Shown here: piece by piece, positions 20,702 to 32,486 of the stretch
Layout of the letters: each line of letters opens with the position of its first letter
Numbering within the stretch: position 1 is the first letter of the stretch
Source: Plantago ovata
Taxonomy: Eukaryota > Streptophyta > Magnoliopsida > Lamiales > Plantaginaceae
Direction: 5' to 3'
DNA length: 64,000 nt
Assembly (NCBI GenBank): GCA_028274465.1
Contig: CM051457.1
Span: forward strand, 65,818,496 to 65,882,495
Program-made: the position numbers and the translations under genes
Notes under the pieces: model-generated
The model's database searches: none
What the model saw: the letters and a program-made list of their open reading frames with translations, nothing else
Told to the model about the DNA's origin: nothing

Positions 20702-20857
20702 TTAGTTTGTATATAATTAGATTATCTTAGAATAGAAGTTAATTTATAGTTAGGACAACTATTCACTTATAAGATAATGATTAGGACTCTTTGGATTGTA
20801 TTGTCTATATATTGTTACGTAATGGAATGGAATCATTCACGGGAAATATTTCTTACA
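20702..20857 (+). repeat. Copia 1 5' LTR, remaining 156 bases
   Basis: Matches the 3' LTR from its sixteenth base to its end (TTTCTTACA), with five substitutions. Directly followed by the primer-binding site TGGTATCAC. Confidence 0.92.
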
Positions 20858-21086
20858 TGGTATCACGTTAGGTTCTGATCTCCGCTGCAAACCTCATCTC
20901 TATTCCTCTCCATCCTCACGACGCCAAAAGAAAGAAAAAAAAGCATTCTCTTCCGACCCTTTGCCGCATAAACCTGCCGCATATATATTCTGCCTCCCTA
21001 GCATCATCTTCCGTCCTATGTACTACTAGCCGCATATATATTCTTCCCCATATATATTCTTCCCCCTACTAGCATCATCTCCCGTC

Positions 21087-21127
<41 letters not shown>

Positions 21128-21620
21128 TTTGCCTCCCTAATCATTACCATTACCTTAGTTAATCACTCCATCAATTAATTAATTAATTGATTTGTTGCTT
21201 CCCAATTGATATATATTGCCGCATACCAATTGATATATATCCCTCCTATCAACTCTAATTGATATATATAATATACTTTTGCTGCATATCAATTGTGCAT
21301 CGACCCCTGCAGCATAATCGTTCTTTGCCGCATCTCATCTCTTTTCATCTCTCTTGTTGTCGCATATATATCCTAGCTTCCTCTCCCGTCCTATATATAT
21401 ACTAGCCGCATATTCCTCTATATACCCCACTCTTGTTTTCACCATGACCAGCTCCTCTGATCCTGTTGGGATAACCGCCATCATACTCCTCGCACTGTTC
21501 CTCCCCCGGCTCCCGTACCGGCCAGCCCACAGCATCAGTACGGGCATTGGCAGTGGGTACCTCAATCCATTGCCCCTCCCCCGCTCCACCGCGCCCGTTT
21601 CCCGTTCTTGCATGGACCCG
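20858..21620 (+). other. Copia 1 leader with deleted gag
   Basis: Starts with the primer-binding site. A leader rich in CATATATATTC repeats and a (TA)n run (about 21084-21125) leads to an ATG at 21444 (MTSSSDP). Within 40 codons the sequence jumps to a Pro/Gln-rich segment typical of a gag C-terminus. No gag fold or zinc knuckle is present, so most of gag has been deleted. Confidence 0.65.
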
Positions 21621-21624
21621 ACCG

Positions 21625-24600
21625 CAACAGCCGGTCCCGAATTTGAACGCCGGTATCTTGGGCCCTGCTCCTGGCCACCGAGCATATGCGGCTTATGCTG
21701 GGATTCCAGCGTCTGCTGTCCCGATTGATATTGATGCGGCTATGCACACGCTCGCATTACATCCACTAGACCCATCTTGGTACATGGACACCGGCGCAAC
21801 CTCTCACATGACTTCCACCACTGGTACTCTCTCGTCTTATTTTAATTTGAGCAATTCTAATTCAAATATTATTGTGGGTAATGGTCAGTCAATTCCGATT
21901 TGTGGTTATGGTCCTACTAGTATCTCTCTCCCACACCCTCCGTTATCTCTAAAAAACGTCTTGCATGCTCCCAACCTTATCAAAAACCTGATTTCTGTCT
22001 GTCAATTTACCACCGATAATTCTGTGTCAGTTGTTTTTGATCCTTATGGATTTTCTGTTCTGGATTTTCAAACGGGGGTGCCTATCATGCGATGCAATAG
22101 TCAAGGGACTCTATATCCTTTGACATCCCTGACCTCGTCAACATCCAGTCCATCCACCTTTGCTGCAATTTCTTCCGACCTCTGGCATGCACGTTTGGGT
22201 CATCCGGGAATTTCAATTTTAGAAAATCTTCTCTTAGCTAGTAATATTACGTGTACTAAGCCTTCACTTTCTAGCTCTTGTTGTTCTTGTATTCTTGGCA
22301 AACATGTGAAATTGCCGTTTTCTTCTTCTTTGGCTACTGCTTTGTCGGCTTTTGATATTTTACATAGTGATTTATGGACATCTTCAGTTTTAAGTACTAC
22401 TGGTCATCTGTATTATGTGCTTTTTCTGGATGATTATTCTAATTTTGTATGGACCTTCCCTATATCCCACAAGTCTGATGTCTATGACAAATTTGTACTT
22501 CTCAAGAATCATATCTCTACCCAATTTGAACGTAGTATAAAGAATATTCAATGTGATAATGGGGGGGGGGAGTATGATAATGGTCGTTTTCGTACTTTTT
22601 GTGCATCCAATGGAATAGGTTTTCGCTTTTCTTGCCCTCACACCTCTTCTCAAAATGGCAAAGCTGAACGTAAAATCCGATCCATCAATAATGTCATGCA
22701 CACCTTATTGACTCATGCGTCCTTACCTCCATCATTTTGGCATCATGCCCTCCAAATGGCCACCTATCTCATTAATATTATGCCTATTAAAATATTAAAT
22801 CATGCCTCTCCAGTTCAACTCCTTTATCATCGTATGCCATCATACTCTCATCTCCGTGTGTTTGGTTGTCTTTGCTATCCTCTTATACCAAACACTAATA
22901 TTCATAAATTGCAAGCACGTTCTATGCCGTGTGTATTTTTAGGTTATCCTCCAGATCACGGTGGCTATAAGTGTTATGATTTATCATCTCGCAAAGTGAT
23001 TATATCTCGTCACGTTCAATTTGATGAGACTCAATTTCCTTTTCTTCTCTTCCTTCACCATCAAATGGTTCGTATAATTTTTTAGATCATTCCCCCACTC
23101 CTTGGCTTCAAAATTTGTTGCATGCCCCACGCGCAACACTTGATCCGTTGTCACCGCCCCAGCCTAGTTCCCCAGCCTCTCCAGCCCACTCGGCTACCTC
23201 TCCTCTGGGCTCACCAGCACCTCCGGCCCAATCCAGTACCACCCCATCTCCAGCACAGTCCGGCTCTTCTTTGGACTCGGCTGGCAGCCCTATTTCGTCC
23301 ACTTCACAGCGTCCAAGTGTTGATCCTATTCCCATACATCCAGACATTCGACCTTCTCCACCTCCCCGCGCCCTTCCAAGTCCAAGTAAGATGGTCACGC
23401 GTAGTCAACGTGGTTATTTTGCTCCCAAAACATTTTTGGATTTGCATACTACGGTATCAAAATCGCCACTTCCTCGTAAACCTCTAGATGCCCTTAATGA
23501 CCCGAATTGGAAAATGGCTATGCAAGATGAATTTGATGCTCTTATTAATAATAAGACGTGGGATTTGGTGCCCCATCTCCTAATGTTAATGTTATTCGTT
23601 CTATGTGGATTTTTGCTCATAAAGAACGTTCTGATGGTACTTTTGAGCGGCATAAGGCTCGTCTTGTAGATGATGGAAAGTCTCAACAGGTTGGCATCGA
23701 TTGGGAGACTTTTAGTCCTGTGGTTAAACCTGCTACGATTCGTACAGTTCTCAGTCTTTCTCTTTCGAAGGGTTGGCAACTTCGTCAGTTGGACGTTAAG
23801 AATGCTTTCTTGCATGGATAGCTTAATGAGACGATTTATATGCATCAACCTATGGGTTTTCGTGACCCTGCTCATCCGGATCATGTGTGTCTTCTTCGCA
23901 AATCTCTGTATGGCTTGAAACAGGCGCCCAGGGCATGGCATAAGCGTTTTGCTGATTTCTTGCTTTCTCTGGGTTTTACTAATAGTAAATCTGACACTTC
24001 CTTGTTCATATTCCGGAATGGCTCCCAGATGGCATACATTCTTCTCTATGTTGATGATATCATTCTGACTGCTTCTTATGATTCTCTCCGGTGCTCTATT
24101 ATGAATCATCTTGCTTCTGAATTTGCCATGAAGGATTCGGGTACCTTGCATTATTTTCTTGGTGTGGGTGTGACTCGTCATCAGGATGGACTTTTTCTCT
24201 CTCAACACAAGTATGCAGGTGAAATTATTGAGCGGGCTGGCATGTCCTCTTGTAACCCGGCCAGAACACCTGTCGACACACAACCGAAGCTCAGTGGCTT
24301 GTCCGGCACCCCATATGCCGACCCCACACAGTACCGTAGTCTTGCAGGTGCCTTGCAATATCTCACCTTTACTCGTCCAGATATTTCTTATGTTGTTCAA
24401 CAGATTTGTCTGCATATGCATGATCCTAAGGTTGAACATATGAATGCCCTGAAACGCATTCTTCGATATCTTCAGGGTACACTTGAGTATGACCTTCATC
24501 TATATCCTTCTTCCTCTTCTATGCTTGTTTCATACACTGATGCTGATTGGGCGGGTTGTCCTAACACACGTCGATCGACGTCCGGTTACTGTGTTTTTCT

Positions 24601-25011
24601 TGGGGCTAATCTACTCTCCTGGTCTGCCAAACGACAGCCTACCATCTCTCGCTCCAGTGCGGAAGATGAATATCATGGTGTTGCTAATGTTGTTTCCGAG
24701 TCATGTTGGCTTCACAACTTACTGTGGAGCTTCATTGTCCGATTTCCAAAGCTACACTCGTCTATTGTGACAATGTGAGTGCCATCTACTTGTCTGGCAA
24801 TCCGGTGCAACACCAACGCACCAAGCATATTGAGATACATATTCATTTTGTTCGTGAACAAGTTGCCCGTGGACAGGTTCGTGTGCTACATGTTCCTTCT
24901 CGCTATCAAATCGCGGATATCTTCACCAAAGGACTACCGCAACTGCTCTTTGATGATTTTCGTACCAGTCTCAATGTGTGTCAACCTCCCGTTTCGACTG
25001 CGGGGGTGTGA
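21625..25011 (+). pseudogene. Copia 1 pol (protease, integrase, RT, RNase H), broken
   Basis: Protease WYMDTGATSH (near 21779), pre-integrase LWHARLGHPG (22182), integrase with IQCDNGGGEYDNG and SQNGKAERK (about 22550-22670), then RT with FERHKARLVDDGKSQQ, LDVKNAFLH, SLYGLKQAPRAWHKRF and LLYVDDIILTAS (YVDD near 24048). RNase H shows YTDADWAG, SSAEDEYHG and YCDN. Lesions: frameshifts near 23075, 23570 and 24720 and a TAG at 23819-23821 just after NAFLHG. The reading frame otherwise continues to TGA near 25011, at the 3' LTR edge. Codons and motifs place it in Ty1/Copia. It cannot make a full Pol. Confidence 0.88.
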
Positions 25012-25179
25012 TAGATTATATAATTAGTTTGTATATAATTAGATTATCTTAGAATAGAAGTTAGTTTATAGTTAGGACAACTATTTACTTATAAGATAAT
25101 GATTAGGACTATTTGGATTGTATTGCCTATATATTATTACGTAATGGAATGGAATCATTCACGGGAAATATTTCTTACA
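25009..25179 (+). repeat. Copia 1 3' LTR
   Basis: 171 bp, TGATAGATT to TTTCTTACA, preceded by CTGCGGGGG. Followed by the target duplication TTGTA at 25180-25184. Confidence 0.93.
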
Positions 25180-25184
25180 TTGTA

Positions 25185-25450
25185 CACCTAACATGAGCAA
25201 AGCGCAAGTCGTGAAACAAACTAATGTTCTTGTCCTTGATGCACTCAAGGGATACCGTATACCCCACAACTGCTAGTGAATGATTTGGTAAATTTAGAGC
25301 ATTGGTCACAAACACACAGTCTTCTTCCAATATCAATTTGTTCCCTATGAACTTCGTCGAAGCATCAGGTTCATTTGGGTGCTACTGCCTCCACAATTTT
25401 TGGGTCTGAAAATGAGTTGTACTTCATCTTTTTCCAAGCCAGAATCTTAC
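25185..25450 (-). other. Unrecognised coding-like fragment
   Basis: On the minus strand about 67 codons stay open (ASTKFIGNKLILEEDC, VFVTNALNLPNHSLAVVGY, FHDLRFAHV). Residue composition looks like a folded protein, but I do not recognise it. The Copia element abuts its C-terminal side, and no continuation was found left of 13692. It may be a remnant of a host exon or of an older element. Confidence 0.3.
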
Positions 25451-27434
25451 TTCGGCTTTTCTACGGTCAGGCAGGCTTTCGCCTTGTCTGACAACAGGCA
25501 CCCAATGAAAAGGTGACACGTTATTCGCCTTCGCCAACCCTTCGCCAAGAAGTTTAAATAATTATTTTTATTTATTTTTTCAGTTAAATATAAATTTACT
25601 TAAATAACCGTGAATTAAATTAATAAATAAAATTATTAAAATATTTAAAAATATATTACAATAAAAAATATTTACATATATTATTATTATTTTAATTTTC
25701 CTCCGGCCTATGTGTGGGATTATGCCGGATCGGGCCGGGCCCGATCATAGACCGACGACTGTAATCAGACCTTACTGGCCTGGCCCGGATCCATATCCAA
25801 TACTGGCTTCTATTTAAAAAATTAGTAAACTTAAATGTTGCTAGCAGGACTCGAACCCAAGCCATAACAATGGAAATCAGCTTACGTAACCAACATGAGA
25901 AAGTTCCAATTTGGTTTAATTGATGATGTTTTAAATATAAGTAATATATTTTGTATAATGAAAACATTTTAATTGTGAATTTGCATTTCAGTGTATATTA
26001 TTAATCTTAAACTACAATAAACTTCTCGTTGTATTTGAATTGTTTTTTTTACTCTGATAGATCGACCAACGAAATTAATTCATTATTCTAACCTAGATAA
26101 TGATCATCCTTACCCTACGACTCACATGATGACTAGTTTGTAAATGTGTTGTCTAGTTGAAATATTATTTATAAATTTTTGTACATTTATATTAAATAAT
26201 AAACAAATTGTTAGTAAGAACGGACAGAACAACATATATGGCTTGTTACAATGAGGCTAGCTACTAAGTTGCTTCTATATTTGTGATATTGTTGAGACAA
26301 TGTAAGTTGATATCTATGAGTTTGAAGATTTGACTCCTTTTGTAGTGAATGTTTGATTGGAGAAGATTACGACAATTATCCATTATCTCGCATCTCAGTG
26401 ATTGTCATAATTTGTTAGTTTGTTGTGGAGTATCCATTTGGAGCTCAAACTATGTCCTTTCTCAATCTCCGAAAGATACTTTGGAGTCGTGAGTCTATGA
26501 GATGAAATTTTGTTTAATTTGTCTTTTAGAATTTGTTGTGAACTTATTAGAAGTGGACTTTATTAGGACTTGCTAAAGAGATATGAGATACCCATCGATT
26601 GTGTGGTCTTCAGTTGAATTAATTGGTTTTATTTGGACCGACTTAAGAGAGTTGATATACCCATCGTGTGTTGGCGTGAATCGACTCTGTTGGGTTGTAG
26701 CGTGTGTAGATTTTAATATTCAGTTAGGTGTAGAGAGTTGAATAACTCCTCAAGCGCGTGAAATAAAATTAATATTAATTTATGTTTTTTATTCGCATTT
26801 TGACATTTTCATGCTATTCTTGATTAATTCGATTCGGGTAGGATCGTTACATATCAATGTTATAAATCATTTATCCGTCACATTAATTTATAAACGAATG
26901 TATTTCGATATATACTAATTCCGAATGTAAACTTTTATTACAAATGCAACATTATATTGTAGTTGTAGGTTTATAATCCATCACTTGCATTAAGTTTGTC
27001 CTTGTAGTCCTCTGTGTTCTTAATGTTGATAATTCTTTATCGGGTGAGTTAGAGTCAAATTTATATAGGATCACCTGAATCAAACTTAAACTCAATTCGT
27101 GTAGTTCCATGTATAATTTGGATCGGATGAATTTTCGTCAAAATAAATTTTGAATCAGTTTCTCTATTGGTCAATTTTATTCTTGTTCTATCGGGTTGGC
27201 TCTCGGATTAGTAACCTGTATATTTATGATGAGTCGTCATATTAAGATTAAACCTATATAAATGCAATTAAAATTAGTAGATATTTATTATTTATATTGT
27301 GAATAATATCCTAATCGGATAATAAATTAGGATAGATGTAGCCTATTTAATATAATATAATCCTAATATAATCTATTAAATCGATAATAAATTTAAACTT
27401 AAAATATACTTCATATATACTGTGAATAACCTCA
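25451..27434. other. AT-rich intergenic DNA with a tRNA-like patch
   Basis: No gene recognised. On the minus strand around 25925-25830, ATGTTGGTTACGTAAGC and GGGTTCGAGTCC resemble Pol III A and B boxes at SINE-like spacing. A GC-rich near-palindrome (GATCGGGCCGGGCCCGATC) lies at about 25727-25745. Confidence 0.35.
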
Positions 27435-27442
27435 GTTTGAAC

Positions 27443-28001
27443 TAGGGCTGTATGTTGAACCGAATGTTCGGTCAACGCTCGGTTCGTGTTTGGTTCGGTT
27501 TTGACCGAACAGTTCGCGAACATGTTCGTTAATATAACAAACCGAACACGAACATGTTAGTTTCTGTTCGGTTGTTCGCGAACAGTTTGTGAACATGGTA
27601 TAATATAATATATTAAATAAATATAAAATATATACATATATAATTATTATACATACTACGTTTAACTTGTTTTGTGCTTTGTTTAATATTTGGTGTTAAT
27701 TTTATATTTTTATTGTGACTTATATAATGTTCTTAGACACTTTTGGCAGGATATTTAAATTAATTTTGTAGTATCAATATTGTTGGATTTTTGGCCGTTT
27801 TGTGTTAATGAATGTTCGTGAACAAATGAACAACGAACTTTAACGAACGAACATGAACATTCTATTATTTTAACGAACCGAACATGAATAAGCTATGAAT
27901 TGTTCGGTGAACATGAACATGAACCGAACATACTATATGCTTAACGAACGAACGTTCGATAAGCCTCTTGTTCGGTTCGTTCGGTTCGAAATACAGTCCT
28001 A
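27443..28001. mobile_element. hAT-like MITE
   Basis: 559 bp, ends TAGGGCTGTA and TACAGTCCTA, flanked by the 8-bp duplication GTTTGAAC (27435-27442, 28002-28009). TIRs extend to GAACCGAA with mismatches. Subterminal DNA is packed with GAACCGAAC/GTTCGGTTC and GAACATGTTCG in both orientations; the middle is plain AT-rich DNA. An 8-bp TSD and T/CAGGG ends fit hAT. No coding capacity. Confidence 0.85.
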
Positions 28002-28075
28002 GTTTGAACCAATTTCGATTTTTGAAATTTATTATACCTCCTTTTATTTAATTTTAAATTTTTATAATACCGCCC

Positions 28076-28400
28076 TTTCTGCCCTATTCGACGTCTTCTG
28101 TAATTATGCTTGTTTCCTCCGTCCAAGATTTCCTTTCCTCTAGACAAAGACGCTCTCTGTCCTATTCATTATCTTCTGTAATCTTTCTTGTTTCCTCTGT
28201 CCAAGATTCCCTTTCCTCTAGACAAAGACGCTCGCTCTCCATTCGACGTCTTCTGTAATTATGCTTGTTTCCTCCGTCCAAGATTCCCTTTCCTCTAGAC
28301 AAAGACGCTCGCTGCCCTATTCATTATCTTCTGTAATTTTGCTTGTTTCCTCCGTCCACGATTCCCTTTCCTCTAGACAAAGACGCTCGCTCTCCAGTAA
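28076..28400. repeat. 78-bp tandem repeat, two alternating variants
   Basis: Four copies of a unit with CTTCTGTAAT, TTGTTTCCTCCGTCCA and CCTCTAGACAAAGACGCTC. Copies 1 and 3 start TCGACGT; copies 2 and 4 start TCATTAT, so the repeat was probably duplicated as a dimer. It lies upstream of the acyl-CoA synthetase remnants and could be former leader sequence. Confidence 0.75.
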
Positions 28401-29054
28401 CATTCTGATCGATCTCTGTTTGTTTCCCTGCAGTTCGGCAACAATTTTTTTCTTCGTTGATGTTCGGTGATGATGCTTTCGATCAAAATTCTTCATCTGT
28501 TTTTTTCTCTTTCAATTATTGTAAATTCGTCATCATATCAGATAAATTAGGGATTATTTTCTCTATTTTTGTTGGATACTGTTAGATGGAGAAATTTAAG
28601 TTTTCATTGTTAGTAGATTGTGTTTTGATTGATGTGTTTGAGTGATGTCCATGTTTAGGTGAACTTACTGCTACCTTTGAGAAGCATGTGGAGGAAACCG
28701 CTACTGTAAGAGCATTGGCCTAGGGTTTAAGACTCCCCGTGAGGCTATTGAAGGTTCGATTCTATGATCTAATTCGTTTCCTTATTTTTTTTTTAATTTA
28801 TCAAAGGTACTTTTTGTTTGTGCTGGCCTGTCATTTTGACTACTTGTTGATTTTACCATTTGGTTTTATAAATTTTTAGATTTTGTGGTGTGCCTGTTAG
28901 TCTGTTACCAATTGCTAATTGTTTTAGATGTACGTAAAAGGTCTGAGGTTTAGTTGCTACGTTACGGTTACTGTTTTAATTGCTAGTCGATAATGTGTAT
29001 AATGATTTTGTAGGCCTAAACCGGTCCTGCTCTATATGAAACTGTAGGACGAGA

Positions 29055-29292
29055 GTGGCGGAGATTACCATTGACAAGCTCCGTCAATGGCGGAACTTAC
29101 AGCTCCGGCACAGGACAGATGCTCCGTCCATGGAGGCTCCGGATCGGAGCTTTTAAAGCTCCCCAGATCAGAGCATTTGAAGCTCTCCGATCTGGAGCGT
29201 TCATGGCGTGGCTTACAGCTCTGCCACAGAGCTGTAAGCTCCGCCATGGACGCTCCAGGTCGGAGCTTTTACAGAGCTGTAAGCTACACCAT
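29055..29292. repeat. Run of imperfect palindromes (GGAGCT/AGCTCC)
   Basis: Repeated CTTACAGCTC and GAGCTGTAAG, GGAGCTTTTAAAGCTCC and CCATGGA blocks in both orientations. CTTACAGCTCTG and CAGAGCTGTAAG form a tight hairpin near 29212-29240. It ends exactly where recognisable synthetase coding sequence starts. Confidence 0.6.
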
Positions 29293-32234
29293 GGTTTCAG
29301 GTGCCTCTCCATTGTCTCCTGACATTTTGGACTTTTTACGGGTGTAAGTCTGGACTTTCGATTTGTTGCAATTAGTTTTCAAGTGATCACTACTTGGACT
29401 GATTTTCAATTTTTTTACTTTTAGATGTTTTGGCTGCATAGTTATAGAAGGATATGGAATGACAGAATCTGCATGTGTTATAAGCAACATGGATACAACT
29501 GATATGTTATCTGGTCATGTGGGTTCTCCTAACACTGCTTGTGGTGAGTCTGTTAAAAAATAGATCGTATTCTCTTTGCACAGCAACAACATTCCCAGTT
29601 ACTTGTGTTTTTTTTTGTGTCACAAATCAAGCTTGTGGATGGCACAGCAGCACAGGCCTCCAAAATCTTTGAGACGGCCCTGATAAATACTCCACTCCCT
29701 CCCTCACCAACACATCATCTCCTTCAAAATAATCTGCAAAAGCAAAAAACATTTAAAATACATCTGCAAAAGCAAAAAACATAGTTGAGTTTCTTATTTT
29801 TTTTTCTCTGAGTCCTGTTTTGCTCCTTGGATTTTATTGGGTTTATATATGGTGTGATATATGTTTATCTTCTGTCATTTCTAATTCTCATAGCTTAGAT
29901 ATGATCATCCGTCATCGTGTAGAGACGAGACATGTTTTTCATTCTTTTGTGGGGAAAAGCTATGTTTATGGTGGTTTTTGAGGTTTATATCTGCATTTGG
30001 TGTTCATCAGAAAGTGTCTGTATAATTTTAGCCTATCTTTTGTGAGTTCTGATTCTGTTTTGAGTCCATGTTTGCTCCATAGATTTTATTCGGTTTGTCT
30101 ATGGTGTTGTCTTGTGATTTTCAGCAATGTTGGTTGCTAAACTTGCGTGGATGAATGATGGTTATCATCTAGAAAAGCATTTTTCAAAAATTTCAAGAAA
30201 AATCGAGGGTTAATGTGTCTTTTCAGGTTTTATTGGTAGATTTGGCCTATATTTTGGTGAATTGTTGGTGAGTAATGTAGTTGCTCCTTGGATTCTATTT
30301 TGATCTGTATACGGTGCGATAGATTTGTCGATTTTTGTCATTCCTAATCCTCGTGGATTAGAGTGACGATTACTGTGTAGAAAAGTGTTTTTCGTCTTTC
30401 TGTGGAAAAAAGCTTGGTTTATGGTTGCTGTTGAGGTTTTATTCGTCAATTTGATATTGGTTTAGCCTATTCTTGTGTATAATATGCCTTTTTCTACTTG
30501 GTTTAGCCTATTCTTGTGTGTTATATGCCTTTTTCTATTTGGTTTAATTAGAAAGCTTTCAAGGTTGTATGTTTTTAGCCTAAGCTTTTTGACAAGCCAT
30601 CATCCACAACTAAATCACTCATCACCCTATGAATTTTATTTCACAGGAAAGAAGTAATTGATGATGATGGATGGCTTCACACTTGAGATATAGGTTCGTG
30701 GCTACCTGGAGGCCGATTGAGAATAATTGATAGGTATTTGTGTTTTATGGTTAAAGTTCTAAATTTGGTTTATATTCTACGATTTAGCCTTTGGGTAGAA
30801 GGTTTTGTTTTCTATTTGATTTCCATTCAAATTTGAAGTCTGTTCCACCAATGACAGGAAAAAGAACATATTCAAGTTGGCCCAAGGAGAGTACATAGCT
30901 CCTGAGAAGATTGAAAATGTTTATGTTAAATGCAAGTTTGTCGCACAGTGCTTTGTATATGGTAGGAGTCTGAACTCTGAAGCTTGATATTCTCACTCCA
31001 CCATTTCAATTTATACATGTCCATACAGACATACATATAGGACGTTGTTTGCATACTCTGATAAATCACCAATCAGATCGCGCACAGAGCAACTTGCCAG
31101 TGAGATGAGCCCATGAAAGATGAACATAAGCTAAGTGCTTGAGAACAGAATGAAAAAATGAAAGACAATGGGGTAAAAAAGCTCCAGTACATAAATGAGA
31201 AACAAATCTGAATGTGTCATTCGGTCTGGATGCTTCCCATCCTTCTTGAATAGATGTACCATAATCATCATTTTCCAGACAAGTTCATATTTGTCTTCTG
31301 TTTATCTTTCGTACAATTAAATGATGGATCAAATTTGATTCCTAGATTAATAGCTCCCGTTCTTTTTTTTTTTTTTTTTCCTGGTAAGGTGATAGCTTCT
31401 AATCTTCTCTGGTGGCCATTGTTGTTGGGGACCCAGATGGCCTAAAAGCATGGGCTGATACTGAAGGCATCAAGGTGATCATTTTGGTTTTCGTTTTCTT
31501 ATTCTTTAACAGGGAATAAAAGTTGTCTAAATTGACGATCATGACAAAAATGTTCCTATAACATCAAGAATTGTGTTTTTCTGGAAGCTGTTAAGGCCTA
31601 ACATGTCATTTTAGACTGAGAATCTCTGATTCGTATCAGCATAATTTTGGTGTTGGTTTCCTTATCAATCAGTTTCTTTAAGGTTTTTATGTAGCAATGA
31701 TTTATAATGAGTTCTCTTTTCGATATGTTTACCTGTAGTATGAAGATTTGAATCGATTGTGTGCTGACCCTCGAGCCAAGGCGGCTGTTCTAGCCAATAT
31801 GGATGCTGTTGCAAGACATGCCAAGGTATATGTAGTAAATTAGCAACCTACCCATGTTAATTACATAGAAAAAACCTGTGTTCTTATTACATTATCTAAC
31901 ACAAGCATAAATGTTGCAGCTTAGAGGTTTTGAATTTGCTAAAGCCATTACGCTCTTGCTTGAACCCTTCACATTGGAGAACGGATTGTTAACTCCCACC
32001 TTCAAGGTGAGTCTATATATATTTGAGTTTCACACAAGGAACTATTCTCCAAGGATGTTTATGCTTAAACTTGCATAATCGGGGTATTGAAAATATACAT
32101 CGATTTAACACTTCGTTTCAGCCTAACTTTCTGAAATTATCTTAAACTGGTTTATAGTGGCTGTTTTTTCTTCCCAGATAAAAAGGCCACAGGCCAAAAG
32201 GTATTTCATCAAGGCAATAGATGACATGTACAAG
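29290..32234 (+). pseudogene. Long-chain acyl-CoA synthetase (LACS6/7-like), 3' exons only
   Basis: Exons with GT-AG borders: about 29290-29343 (MVSGASPLSPDILDFLR), 29425-29543 (EGYGMTESACVISNMD, LSGHVGSPN), 30647-30733 (DDDGWLHT*DIGSWLPGGR), 30858-30961 ([20 protein letters not shown]), 31389-31474, 31739-31825, 31920-32006 (RGFEFAKAITLLLEPFT), 32178-32234 (IKRPQAKRYF). Phases agree across joins. LACS enzymes activate fatty acids with ATP and CoA; the LACS6/7 type acts in peroxisomes. Here the 5' half, the exon after SPNTACG and the last exon with a peroxisomal signal are missing. TGA at 30684 and TAA at 31400 interrupt the frame. A duplicated, dead fragment of a host gene. Confidence 0.88.
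29544..30646. other. Oversized LACS pseudogene intron
   Basis: 1.1 kb of T-rich DNA without the expected exon between the SPN motif and DDDGWLHT. Contains repeated phrases such as TTGGTTTAGCCTATTCTTGTGT (near 30460 and 30500) and several similar T-rich segments. No gene seen. Confidence 0.5.
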
Positions 32235-32486
32235 GTATGTGCACTGTTCCTTCTTTTTACATGAAAATATGCAATGGTCATCATAAAGTGAGAGATTTTG
32301 CAACTGTAATTAAAATAAAAAACAGTCATGTGCCCATGAAAATATTTCAATTTGTCTAAATAAAAAACAATGATGTCGCCATAACAAACTAGATGAAAGA
32401 TGTTCCCAAATAAAAATCACGTCTAATAAGAAAATCATGTGTCCAATATAAATAATGGCTACTCAATAAAAAACTCAGTCAATGTT

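Larger units (their letters stand above)
13697..25179 (+). mobile_element. Ty1/Copia retrotransposon 1, split by a Mutator-like element
   Basis: The target duplication TTGTA (13692-13696 and 25180-25184) brackets the unit. The 5' LTR is in two parts, 13697-13711 and 20702-20857, together 171 bp; the 3' LTR 25009-25179 is also 171 bp. The copies differ at 5 sites (about 97% identity). The primer-binding site starts at 20858 with TGGTATCAC (initiator Met type), and a G-rich polypurine tract (CTGCGGGGG) precedes 25009. Between the LTR parts sits the Mutator-like element 13712-20693. The pol order protease, integrase, RT, RNase H marks Copia. It is dead: gag is nearly absent and pol is broken. 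Confidence 0.93.

Noticed and set aside
21335-21728. Frames on both strands before Copia 1 pol
   Set aside because: Remains of leader and gag C-terminus; no domain and overlapping the deleted gag region.
23414-24499. 361-codon minus-strand frame
   Set aside because: Antisense of the Copia 1 reverse transcriptase; the plus strand carries the family motifs.
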